From the IMG/VR virus record IMGVR_UViG_3300021600_000036, positions 1 to 20,911 of that record: DNA of 20,911 bases. The stretch is one strand, 5' to 3'. The position numbers were made by a program, and so were the translations under genes. The stretch comes from a virus. Shown here in pieces: positions 1 to 6,513 of the stretch. How positions within the stretch are numbered: position 1 is the stretch's first letter; every line of letters starts with the position of its first letter. Below the pieces are notes generated by a model. The model was not told the origin of the DNA. It saw only the letters and a list, made by a program, of their open reading frames with translations, and did no database searches.

Positions 1-154
1 TTCTAATTTGTTCTCCTAGATCTGCATCATTAGGATTTTGTTGAATAAGTTTTTCTATCATCCAATCTGTATCTTTTTTATCCATAGCATCTGCTATTCT
101 TTTAAGCTGGTCCCCTATATCAGGGAGGGTGTGTTCTATAAGTTTTCTACCCAT
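1..154 (-). CDS. hypothetical protein, C-terminus outside window
   Basis: A reading frame starts at the ATG at 154-152 and runs open for 51 codons off the left edge. It begins MGRKLIEHTLPDIG and continues with a charged, probably helical stretch (residues 12-51) without a recognisable domain. Its start lies 7 bp beyond the TGA of the preceding gene (162-164), as expected for another cistron of the same leftward operon. There is no signal peptide or membrane segment in the visible part. I do not recognise a family; the assignment as a gene rests on the open frame, the tight spacing and the shared direction. Confidence 0.6.
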   Translation of the reverse strand, partial: MGRKLIEHTLPDIGDQLKRIADAMDKKDTDWMIEKLIQQNPNDADLGEQIR

Positions 155-161
155 TAGGGTT

Positions 162-353
162 TCATGCAATTGCACCATCTCTTAAATGTTTAAATTGTTT
201 CCAGTCTTCTTCTGGTAAATATTCTATTAAATTTACATTAGGCATAAATCCTAATAGTTCCTCTAAAGCTTCTAGTTCACCACAGTGAACATCTAATTTA
301 ATCTGATCCATTACGATTTCTATAAGATCTTGTTTATCTTTTGGACTTCTCAT
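162..353 (-). CDS. small conserved phage-type hypothetical protein (63 aa)
   Basis: This short acidic protein contains a helical core around LDVHCGELEALEELL followed by an IEYLPEEDW segment. It resembles in style the small 'EALEELL...YLPEE' proteins common in phage genomes, but I can give it no function. The frame is open up to an ATG at 383, which would overlap the HNH gene by 50 bp. The internal ATG at 353 (start MRSPKDKQDL) leaves a 20-bp overlap, is preceded by an A-rich stretch, and is my preferred start. It is the penultimate visible gene of the leftward operon. Start choice is uncertain; existence of the gene is fairly likely. Confidence 0.6.
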   Translation of the reverse strand: MRSPKDKQDLIEIVMDQIKLDVHCGELEALEELLGFMPNVNLIEYLPEEDWKQFKHLRDGAIA

Positions 354-735
354 CTTGTGTTTTTTTATTGTGGCAGGTCTCACAAAGTATCTGAAGATTG
401 TCTATTTCACAAAATAGTCTCTCTACAAAGCCTGGGAGGTCATTGGCACACCTTAAAGTACCAGCAGGTACAATGTGGTCAACATTAATTTTCTTGTCAG
501 GAAACCAATTAGAACACTCTTTACATTGATATTCAAATTTCTGTCTCTTAAGAGGACCTTTGTACATCCTACGAGATTTCATTTTACATTCAGTAATAGG
601 CTTCCACCATCTTGATTTCTGTCTAAGTGAACTACGTATAAAACTCCAGAAAGCAGATTCTGTCATAGTACCTGCATTTCTAGTTTTTAACGTAATAGCT
701 TTCTTAGGTTTTGATATTTTTTTCTTTTTAATCAT
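334..735 (-). CDS. HNH endonuclease
   Basis: A 133-residue basic protein with an HNH nuclease core. A CKEC zinc knuckle lies near residues 71-74, a VDHI motif (the first catalytic H) near 85-88, and an NLQILCETCHNKKT block at residues 112-125 supplies the second zinc pair and the N and H positions. The N-terminus is Lys-rich and suited to DNA binding. Such enzymes make metal-dependent nicks or double-strand cuts. In phages they act as homing nucleases, in packaging or in host DNA attack, and the sequence does not tell which. It overlaps the end of the primase-like gene by 8 bp, so it is co-transcribed with the replication genes rather than sitting beside terminase. That fits a free-standing homing enzyme or a replication-coupled nuclease. 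Confidence 0.88.
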   Translation of the reverse strand: MIKKKKISKPKKAITLKTRNAGTMTESAFWSFIRSSLRQKSRWWKPITECKMKSRRMYKGPLKRQKFEYQCKECSNWFPDKKINVDHIVPAGTLRCANDLPGFVERLFCEIDNLQILCETCHNKKTQDEKSKR

Positions 736-1696
736 CTCTTAATTTTTTATCTAAGATAGGAACTAATCTGTTTCTAACTTCCTTAGCTCCAAAATCTTTT
801 ACACTATCTGACGGATCCTTACTCATAGGAAGCACTGCTATTTCTATACTAGGATAGGTTTCCTTATATTTAATCATAGCTGCAATTCCAGGTTCGTCAT
901 TATCAAATAGTACAACGATCTTTTTATATCTTTCTATATAGGTTTCCATCAAATCCCTTTTAATCATAGTGTTCTCTGAATCAGGGGCTATAATATCAAC
1001 ATTAAGCTTAATGCTTTTCAGTGACATGATATCCTTGAGACTAGAAGTGATTAGTAGATAGGGGCTGTTGTTAAGCTGTTCGTTACCCTGAACATAGTCT
1101 GTTACTTTAATAAATTTCTTATCAAGTGTTTTGGGTTGATATATTTTATAAAGAGTTCCGTCTTTCTTAAAATACCCATAGAGATATAAACCTTTTATAC
1201 GAAGTTCCTTATCATCTTTAACCATACAATAGTGATCTAATGGCTTGACATAATATTCTTCTAAAAGTTTAGATCCAATATTAAACTGTGTCCAGAAATA
1301 CTGATCTTGAGTGGTCCAGTTTCTAAATTTGAATTTAGTCACCTTATACTTAGATTGTTGCTTAAATTCTCCTACGTCATATCCTCCGTTATTATGTAGA
1401 ACAAAATCATTATAGTTTTCTATAACAAGTTGAGCTGCTTTATGAAAGGTGAGGCCTTTTATCTCTTTTACAAGATCTATTGCAGAACCTCCTTTACCTG
1501 TAGAAAAATCTTTAAACTTATAAGCTTTACCATCAAAATATATACACATACTAGGTGTACGTTCTTTAGGATTAAATAGGGATTTAATCTTTAAATCTTG
1601 ACCATTAAGCTTTTCTTTTAATTTACAAAAATGCTCAAACATCCAACCTGTGGGAACATCTTTTATATCATGCACTAAATTTTTAGTCTTAAACAT
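728..1696 (-). CDS. Toprim primase-like protein (DnaG-type, degenerate motifs)
   Basis: A 322-residue protein with the layout of a small phage primase. Residues 38-92 resemble the DnaG zinc-binding region (NPKERTPSM, then a FKDFSTGKGGSAIDLV block), but the zinc-ligand Cys/His residues are gone. Residues 212-300 form a Toprim fold, with LFDNDEPG (263-270) as the DxD metal motif and KDPSD (293-297) downstream. The Toprim glutamate motif is replaced by ITSSLKD (216-222), so the usual catalytic Glu is not visible. Known family members make RNA primers for DNA synthesis; whether this one is active or an accessory factor is open. It lies just downstream of a strong intrinsic terminator, with an A-rich leader before the ATG at 1696, and overlaps the HNH gene. 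It has no helicase domain; a separate DnaB-like gene is upstream in the operon. Confidence 0.82.
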   Translation of the reverse strand: MFKTKNLVHDIKDVPTGWMFEHFCKLKEKLNGQDLKIKSLFNPKERTPSMCIYFDGKAYKFKDFSTGKGGSAIDLVKEIKGLTFHKAAQLVIENYNDFVLHNNGGYDVGEFKQQSKYKVTKFKFRNWTTQDQYFWTQFNIGSKLLEEYYVKPLDHYCMVKDDKELRIKGLYLYGYFKKDGTLYKIYQPKTLDKKFIKVTDYVQGNEQLNNSPYLLITSSLKDIMSLKSIKLNVDIIAPDSENTMIKRDLMETYIERYKKIVVLFDNDEPGIAAMIKYKETYPSIEIAVLPMSKDPSDSVKDFGAKEVRNRLVPILDKKLRDD

Positions 1697-1710
1697 ATTT
1701 TTTATTTTTT

Positions 1711-1743
1711 AAAAAAAAGGGGGGAATGTAGAAACACTCCCCC
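1711..1743 (-). terminator. intrinsic terminator between ssDNA-binding and primase-like genes
   Basis: Read on the minus strand, GGGGGAGTG pairs with CATTCCCCC (one mismatch, 6-nt loop TTTCTA), followed at once by eight T. This is a textbook rho-independent terminator placed 28 bp after the stop of the putative ssDNA-binding protein and 15 bp before the ATG of the primase-like gene. It should reduce transcription into the primase, HNH and downstream genes. Confidence 0.85.
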
Positions 1744-1770
1744 GTATATTAACTAAAACTAGAACAAATT

Positions 1771-2391
1771 CTAAATATTGAAATCGTTATTCACTGGTTC
1801 AAAACCATTAACTTCCTTATTTACATAAGCAGTGAAATGATATTTGTTGTTCTTATCAAATTTATTCAATTTGCTTTCATCAGCAGATGCAAATTTGAAT
1901 TTAGGAAGAGATAGTCTTACAATCACCTTTCCATTATATTCATCTTCTTTACCTGCTAGGAACCAATATAGATCGTTACCTTTCAAGATTTCTACAGCTT
2001 TTTCCACCCATTGTTCAATAGATGTAATAGCAGCATCTTTAGATAGATTATCTACTTTCTTTCTAAGACCAAGCTCATTAGAGATTACTAACAACTTGCT
2101 TAGTATTTCATTCTTATTTACATCATCACTATTAAAGTCAGCAATGTAAATACTTGCACTCACTCTAGCTGTTTGACCTTTATACTTTTCACCTTCTTGA
2201 TTGTCTCTATCAATAGCCCAACCTTCAAAACCTGGAACTGCAGGTCCTTCTAATGTTAGTTCTAAAGATTTTTTACCAGTCTTTGCTGTTCTAACTTGTG
2301 CACTGTGAATATGTGCATAAACCACTCCAGGTTCAAAGGTTTTGTTTAAACCTCCACCTTGTTTTACATCTTGTCCTTCTGTCTTAAACAT
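1771..2391 (-). CDS. putative single-stranded DNA-binding protein
   Basis: A 206-residue soluble protein. The N-terminal part (FEPGVVYAHIHSAQVRT, then KKSLELTLEGP) has the alternating strands expected of an OB-fold-like phage ssDNA-binding protein. The sequence ends in a short acidic and hydrophobic tail (VNNDFNI), reminiscent of SSB tails that recruit partners. Its gene lies 35 bp after the Sak4-like ATPase gene; phages often pair Sak4 ATPases with an SSB-like protein. I infer that it coats ssDNA during replication or annealing. No motif is diagnostic, so the call rests on fold impression and neighbourhood. The leader before the ATG is A-rich (AAAAACAAAAAACATG) with no Shine-Dalgarno, and a strong terminator follows the gene. 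Confidence 0.55.
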   Translation of the reverse strand: MFKTEGQDVKQGGGLNKTFEPGVVYAHIHSAQVRTAKTGKKSLELTLEGPAVPGFEGWAIDRDNQEGEKYKGQTARVSASIYIADFNSDDVNKNEILSKLLVISNELGLRKKVDNLSKDAAITSIEQWVEKAVEILKGNDLYWFLAGKEDEYNGKVIVRLSLPKFKFASADESKLNKFDKNNKYHFTAYVNKEVNGFEPVNNDFNI

Positions 2392-2426
2392 GTTTTTTGT
2401 TTTTAAATTTTAATAATAATTGTGAA

Positions 2427-3110
2427 CTAGTTTTCATAATCCTTAATAGCATCACTTACAAGTTGTAAGTCATTAGCAATCTCAAAGGTAGGAAACATTC
2501 CTTTAGGACTCTTACAAGTATTTTCTCCGTTTGTTTGTGTCTCAAATACATAACGGATGTTACTGTCCTTGTCTTTTTTAGCTTTACCAAATAGTACAAT
2601 AGAGAATAAGCCTTCCAAAGTTAGCTTTTCATCTACCATTTTCCCAATTGTTTTAGCTTTAAATTTACGTTTACCTTCCATATCAGTGGCTTCTTCAGCA
2701 TGAGTGAGAAAGAATATAAGGAGGTCTTCTCTCATATCCTTAGGCATACGAACAATTTTAGCTAGGTGTGCACCTATCTGTGTAAACTTTTCATAACCTT
2801 TCTCATTAGCTTTATCAAAGAATTCAAAAGAACTCATGTACTGAAAATCATCTACAATGATATTCTTAATTTCTGGACGTTTCTCACTAACATATTTAAT
2901 GCAAGCTTCTATTCCTTCTGGGGTGGCTTTATCATACATATTCCCTGTAGGAGTTTCTTTACTCCACAAAGTGTACTTCTTTTTCCAACCTTTGAATGGT
3001 AGAGGCTTGTTAGCAACATTAATAATAAATGTCTCTTTAGGATCTAATGTCTCAATGCTAGTAGACTTTCCAGCACCAGACTCTGCAATAATTAATACTC
3101 CTTGGGCCAT
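2427..3110 (-). CDS. Sak4-like RecA-fold ATPase
   Basis: A 227-residue P-loop protein. The Walker A motif AESGAGKST lies at residues 9-17, almost at the N-terminus. Walker B is NIIVDDFQY (83-91), and LLIFFLTHAE (130-139) supplies the polar residue at the end of the next strand. Length, early P-loop and the FxTH element match the phage Sak4/AAA_24-type RecA-like ATPases, which act with an ssDNA-binding protein in recombination and replication repair. It sits between a conserved unknown (6 bp upstream) and the putative ssDNA-binding protein, the expected partner. Its leader is A-rich (AAATAAAAACACATG) with no Shine-Dalgarno. A generic AAA ATPase is the alternative description. Confidence 0.82.
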   Translation of the reverse strand: MAQGVLIIAESGAGKSTSIETLDPKETFIINVANKPLPFKGWKKKYTLWSKETPTGNMYDKATPEGIEACIKYVSEKRPEIKNIIVDDFQYMSSFEFFDKANEKGYEKFTQIGAHLAKIVRMPKDMREDLLIFFLTHAEEATDMEGKRKFKAKTIGKMVDEKLTLEGLFSIVLFGKAKKDKDSNIRYVFETQTNGENTCKSPKGMFPTFEIANDLQLVSDAIKDYEN

Positions 3111-3116
3111 GTGTTT

Positions 3117-3701
3117 TTATTTATTTTTTATAAGTTCATTTAACCAAATCTTTGCACTAACAGGCTTTCCTATATGAATGGCATAATAGTCTCTTATAGT
3201 CATTTCACTATAAGGACAATCTTCCATTGGGGCAGGAGCTCTCTGTACTAAAGATTGAGCTTTTTGAGTGACTTTAAATACATTATCTTCTGAAGGTGTT
3301 CCAGTGATGAATGCATTCATTTTGCTAATAGCAATAGATTGAGGATGAGCCACTTTCAACTCTTCTAAAGGAACTAAATAGGACCCTTTAGCATTAAGTT
3401 CGTATTCATCTTCAAAATGATCATTGGGTGGTACCCGGTAGATCTTCCTGTCTGGATCTGTTGGATTTAAATCAGAATCAATAAGCTCAAAGAAAAATCC
3501 TTTGGTCTTCTTAAACTCTGAAGGGAAAATCCCAACAACCAGTCTCTTTTGTTCATCTAAGAACTGTGTCTTCATGTTGAAGTCATAAGCACTTACACCT
3601 AAATCCCCAATGAGTTCAGCATTATAATCTCTGATCTCTTTGAGCTTGTCAGCTTTGTACTTAGTCCTTTCAGCATCAGACATACTGTGCATAATAGACA
3701 T
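3117..3701 (-). CDS. conserved hypothetical protein in replication operon
   Basis: A 194-residue soluble protein that I cannot assign. The N-terminus (residues 1-35) is helical and charged, the middle (about 40-110) looks beta-rich, and the C-terminus carries a compact MTIRDYYAIHIGKPVS...WLNELI segment. Similar 'MT(I/L)RDY' endings recur near the C-termini of phage proteins of unknown function. It lies between the DnaB-like helicase (30 bp upstream) and the Sak4-like ATPase (6 bp downstream), so a DNA-metabolism role is plausible only from context. MSIMHSMSD offers several Met codons; the first, at 3701, follows an A-rich leader (AAAACAAAACACATG) and is the most natural start. Confidence 0.7.
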   Translation of the reverse strand: MSIMHSMSDAERTKYKADKLKEIRDYNAELIGDLGVSAYDFNMKTQFLDEQKRLVVGIFPSEFKKTKGFFFELIDSDLNPTDPDRKIYRVPPNDHFEDEYELNAKGSYLVPLEELKVAHPQSIAISKMNAFITGTPSEDNVFKVTQKAQSLVQRAPAPMEDCPYSEMTIRDYYAIHIGKPVSAKIWLNELIKNK

Positions 3702-3731
3702 GTGTTTTGTTTTAATTGTGAATGTAAATTG

Positions 3732-4793
3732 TTATTGTATGTTTGCATCTAATGAATTATTATTAAATCTATTAGCCGTTCTCCTTTGAGGAGGAGCTCC
3801 TGTTGGATTGTTAGCTATGGGTTCAGCCACTTCTAACATTCTTTGTTTAGAAAACTCAGCTTTAAGAAATATTAGATTGGTATCATCTGCACTATTTCTA
3901 GACTTTAGAATGTGAGCAAAGACATCATCTGTTTTACAAGGATATTCCTTTCTACCATATATTTCAATATCTGCTTTGAATGGTCTAGTTAATACTAACA
4001 CCATATCACTTCCTTGTTGTAAAGCATCTCCACCAAATATGTCAGAGCTGGTAGGATAGTTTCCTATTGTACCAGGAGTTTTTCTAGTAGGTTCATCAAT
4101 ACTTCTATTGAGCTGAGATATCATAAATACAACAATAGGAAGTTTATTCTTCACTTTCATTAACATCTCCACTGTATTATATAAAGTGGATATTTTCTCT
4201 TTCTCTGTTGGATCTTTTTTAATTAACCAACTATGATCTATTGTAACAATAAGTGGCTTTCCCTGCAGTCCTTCATACACTGTATAAATAGCCTGCTCCA
4301 TTTGTTTAACAGTGAGAGGTTCATTAATTTGAGTTCTGTAGTTACCAAGCTTTTCAAAAGCTCTAGTATCATCTAAATATTGTTTCATTAATTTTATAGA
4401 AAAGTCGTCTAGTTCTCTATGAGTACTTAACACTTGATTATAGTCTAATGCCACTTGAGAAGCAAAGTCTCTTGATGCTGTTTGTTTAGGTCCCATTTCA
4501 AATTGAAATTCTAAAATATTAAAATCCTGTGTAGGATTGAGGTATTTAGACTCCCTTAAAATTTGACTAACAAACATAGTTTTACCAGAACCAGGTCTTG
4601 CTCCAATAGTGAGCATTGATCCCCATTCTAGTCCTCCAACACCTGCATTATTTAATCCATCCCAGGGTAGTTTTAATGATTTAATTTTCCCTGCTTTTCT
4701 ATCCTTTATATAGTCTAAACCTTCTTCTAGTATCTCTGTGTAAGTCTTGATACCAAAGGGTCTATCTTTCTGTGGGAGATTTAATAAGTTCAT
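3732..4793 (-). CDS. dnaB-like: DnaB-type replicative helicase (RecA-like core)
   Basis: A 353-residue SF4 helicase core. Walker A is GARPGSGKT (64-72), Walker B is LIVTIDH (181-187), and a DnaB-style MISQLNR (224-230) provides the H3 glutamine. A GGDALQQGSDMVLVL stretch (254-268) and a downstream KSRN element fit the H4 and arginine-finger region. It would unwind the fork as a hexamer and normally works with a primase, here the Toprim protein further down the operon. The usual DnaB N-terminal primase-interaction domain is absent; only about 55 residues precede the P-loop core, as in several phage helicases. The start ATG overlaps the stop of the small membrane-protein gene by one base (TAATG), indicating translational coupling. 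Confidence 0.9.
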   Translation of the reverse strand: MNLLNLPQKDRPFGIKTYTEILEEGLDYIKDRKAGKIKSLKLPWDGLNNAGVGGLEWGSMLTIGARPGSGKTMFVSQILRESKYLNPTQDFNILEFQFEMGPKQTASRDFASQVALDYNQVLSTHRELDDFSIKLMKQYLDDTRAFEKLGNYRTQINEPLTVKQMEQAIYTVYEGLQGKPLIVTIDHSWLIKKDPTEKEKISTLYNTVEMLMKVKNKLPIVVFMISQLNRSIDEPTRKTPGTIGNYPTSSDIFGGDALQQGSDMVLVLTRPFKADIEIYGRKEYPCKTDDVFAHILKSRNSADDTNLIFLKAEFSKQRMLEVAEPIANNPTGAPPQRRTANRFNNNSLDANIQ

Positions 4794-4978
4794 TAATTTA
4801 ATCCTAATTTTAGTTTGGTAAAGTTATACAATTTCAATGAAATAATCAAAAGAAATTCAATAAAAAAATATTTATAAATAGAAATTTCTATAATGAATTT
4901 ATCAATTATAAACCAGCATAATACACTAAAACATGTTGATAATATTAACGAATGAATAATCTTTTCACGCATATTCAT
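4793..4978 (-). CDS. small two-segment membrane protein
   Basis: A 61-residue very hydrophobic protein. Residues 7-27 (IIHSLILSTCFSVLCWFII) form one clear membrane segment and roughly 33-52 (IYKYFFIEFLLIISLKLYNF) a second. There is no recognisable domain. It is inserted between the gene at 5570-4989 and the helicase gene, overlapping the helicase start by one base, so it is transcribed with early replication functions. It could tether replication to the membrane or alter host physiology; neither is supported by a motif. Its composition (TTA, ATT, AAT codons) is more AT-rich than its neighbours. Confidence 0.6.
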   Translation of the reverse strand: MNMREKIIHSLILSTCFSVLCWFIIDKFIIEISIYKYFFIEFLLIISLKLYNFTKLKLGLN

Positions 4979-4988
4979 ACTCTCTTTT

Positions 4989-5570
4989 TTATAGGTTATC
5001 TAATAATTTTGGATTGTCCATAATTTCCTGACAATAATCAGCAAGTTTTGAACTCACTTCTTTTGTAGTGGTATTAGTCTTCTTTATAAAATAACTACTA
5101 GTGGCCATATACATATAATTCTTTTTTTTAAAGACATCATTGTAATAGTCTGTAGCATCTAACACTAAATCCCAATCATACTCTGGATAGGTTTTAAAGA
5201 ACCATATAAACTTATCCTTAAGCTCTTGTGAACTCTGTCTAGCAAGTTCTCCTGAAGGAAGCCTTTTACTAGGCCATATGTCTCTGTATTCTGTAATCTT
5301 TTCATTAAAGTCTGGTCCTAACACTTCAGAAGTAATCTTCTTTTTAGTTTTTACCAAATATGTCTCAAATTCTGTAAGGATACTTGATGCCTTATTAGTT
5401 AACTTTCCATCCTGGTCTATTAAGCCTTTATGTTGAGCCATCATTCTTTCAGCATCTGGATTAATTAACATCTTAGATGGAATGATTTTTTCCCGGCAAC
5501 AGTCTAAAAAATATATCTGATTAGGACTTAAATTCCATTTCAGAAGGGTGTTCCATAGTTGATGACTCAT
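4989..5570 (-). CDS. replication-operon protein, possible helicase loader
   Basis: A 193-residue, probably helical protein that I do not firmly recognise. It has a short N-terminal segment (LSPNQIYFLDCC), a KGLIDQDGKLTNKA stretch typical of small winged-helix-like folds (about 49-62), an IWPSKRLPSG motif near residue 98, then a WFFKTYPEYDWDLVLDAT segment and MYMATSSYFIKK near the end. Proteins of this general architecture occur beside phage DnaB helicases. Position between a DnaA-IV-like protein and the helicase makes a helicase loader or initiator partner the first hypothesis, but no ATPase motif is present. The gene overlaps the end of its upstream neighbour by 50 bp; the next Met is at residue 34, beyond the N-terminal segment, so I keep this start. 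Confidence 0.65.
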   Translation of the reverse strand: MSHQLWNTLLKWNLSPNQIYFLDCCREKIIPSKMLINPDAERMMAQHKGLIDQDGKLTNKASSILTEFETYLVKTKKKITSEVLGPDFNEKITEYRDIWPSKRLPSGELARQSSQELKDKFIWFFKTYPEYDWDLVLDATDYYNDVFKKKNYMYMATSSYFIKKTNTTTKEVSSKLADYCQEIMDNPKLLDNL

Positions 5571-6006
5571 GATCTTGTTTTATTTTGTTAATGATTTTGT
5601 AATATAGTTCTCTAAACATGTCATCTGTCTCATACCTATTTCTAAAGGTGGTAATTCCGTGAATAATGGTGGTATGATCTTTCCCTCCTAAAAACTGACC
5701 AATATCCTTGAGATTATACCTCATTGACCTAGCTAGGAAAAAGAAAATATATCTAAGCTCTACAAGGGCTCTTATTCTGTGTTTAGACTCAAGACTTACT
5801 GTTTTACCATACATTTTGGGTAAATAAGGGGTAAAATAGCTTTTAAGCTCATCTAAAGTGAGGATTTTTAACCCATCTTTGTTCTCTATATTGTTATATT
5901 TTGTTATAACTGTCGGATAATATCCCAGCTCTTTGTAAAAATTTTCCATAAAATCCTGAATTAAACTCTGCTGAAGCTTTCTCTTAGCTAGTCTTTCTTT
6001 TATCAT
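5521..6006 (-). CDS. DnaA domain IV-like DNA-binding protein
   Basis: A 161-residue protein. Residues 77-120 reproduce the C-terminal domain of the bacterial initiator DnaA: a helix ending in ARSMRYNLKDIGQFLGG followed by the signature KDHTTIIHGI (109-118), corresponding to the GGRDHTTV-H element that reads DnaA boxes. There is no AAA+ ATPase domain. Residues 1-75 are unlike DnaA, with a helix (1-27) and a short mixed region. It is the first gene of the leftward operon, beside the AT-rich divergent region, so it may bind DnaA-like sites as origin-recognition protein, operon regulator or competitor of host DnaA. The tail is charged, and the last 50 bp overlap the next gene. Confidence 0.85.
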   Translation of the reverse strand: MIKERLAKRKLQQSLIQDFMENFYKELGYYPTVITKYNNIENKDGLKILTLDELKSYFTPYLPKMYGKTVSLESKHRIRALVELRYIFFFLARSMRYNLKDIGQFLGGKDHTTIIHGITTFRNRYETDDMFRELYYKIINKIKQDHESSTMEHPSEMEFKS

Positions 6007-6169
6007 GCTATATTGGTTTTAAAAAATTATTATAGGTATTTAGTTCAAAATTTCGTATATTATATTGTGAGATGAAGGGCAACAAATCTATAGTATTTTA
6101 GCCGTTTTTCCAAAAACTTTTTTCAATATTATCATATGATTATTTTATATAATATAAACTATTTAGGAA
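6007..6169. promoter_or_regulatory. divergent AT-rich control region
   Basis: This 163-bp non-coding stretch separates the leftward and rightward operons. A TATAAT lies on the minus strand at 6034-6029, 22 bp before the DnaA-IV gene. On the plus strand a TATAAT lies at 6148-6153, 16 bp before the ATG at 6170. No convincing -35 or Bacteroidota -33 TTTG box at correct spacing is visible for either. There is a perfect 10-bp palindrome ATCATATGAT (6131-6140) and an inverted repeat GTTTTTCCAAAAAC (6104-6117). I see no DnaA box of the TTATNCACA type. Promoters, operators or an origin are inferred from position. Confidence 0.5.
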
Positions 6170-6511
6170 ATGAATGCACCTGTTACAAAAAATACAGTGT
6201 CAAACACACTTAAAATCTATGTGTTTCCGGCACTTGTAACCATTCTTGCAACCCTTATTTGGAGGGATGTAACTGAGATGAGAAGTGATGTTAAATCTTT
6301 ATTAGCCCAGTCTAATGTAGATAAAACTGAGATTCAAAATCTTAAAAAAGATGTTCAAATGCTTGACCATGCTGTGTTTAAAACACCCGTGGTAGTAGCT
6401 TTTAATGAAACAACTGCTGAAACTCAAGCTATAACACTACTATCATATCGTGATAAATACTTCAAACCTGAAGAAGAATTTGATATTAAAAAACACCTTA
6501 TAACTGAATAA
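6170..6511 (+). CDS. membrane-anchored coiled-coil protein
   Basis: A 113-residue protein and the first gene of the rightward operon. It has a single membrane segment at about residues 15-31 (IYVFPALVTILATLIW), then a heptad-like helix (about 32-68) consistent with a coiled coil, then an acidic tail rich in Lys and Glu. No family is recognised. It stops two bases before the ATG of the giant adhesin gene, so the two are coupled. AGGA just before the ATG (AGGAAATG) is the nearest thing to a Shine-Dalgarno, but it is too close to be typical. A virion membrane-interacting or host-surface role is possible; nothing decides it. Confidence 0.7.
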   Translation: MNAPVTKNTVSNTLKIYVFPALVTILATLIWRDVTEMRSDVKSLLAQSNVDKTEIQNLKKDVQMLDHAVFKTPVVVAFNETTAETQAITLLSYRDKYFKPEEEFDIKKHLITE

Positions 6512-6513
6512 CT

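Noticed and set aside
560-742. Plus-strand open frame opposite the HNH gene
   Set aside because: It is antisense to a gene with clear zinc and HNH motifs, has a low-complexity Phe/Ile/Leu composition typical of a shadow frame, and has no plausible leader.
1844-2149. Plus-strand 101-codon frame opposite the putative ssDNA-binding gene
   Set aside because: Ser/Leu-rich complement of a real coding strand; isolated from any plus-strand operon.
2766-3177. Two overlapping plus-strand frames opposite the Sak4-like ATPase
   Set aside because: The minus strand holds a complete P-loop ATPase here; the plus frames have no motifs and conflict with the operon direction.
6007-6169. Confirmed replication origin with DnaA boxes
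   Set aside because: I searched by eye for TTATNCACA-like 9-mers on both strands and found none; only position and AT-richness support an origin.
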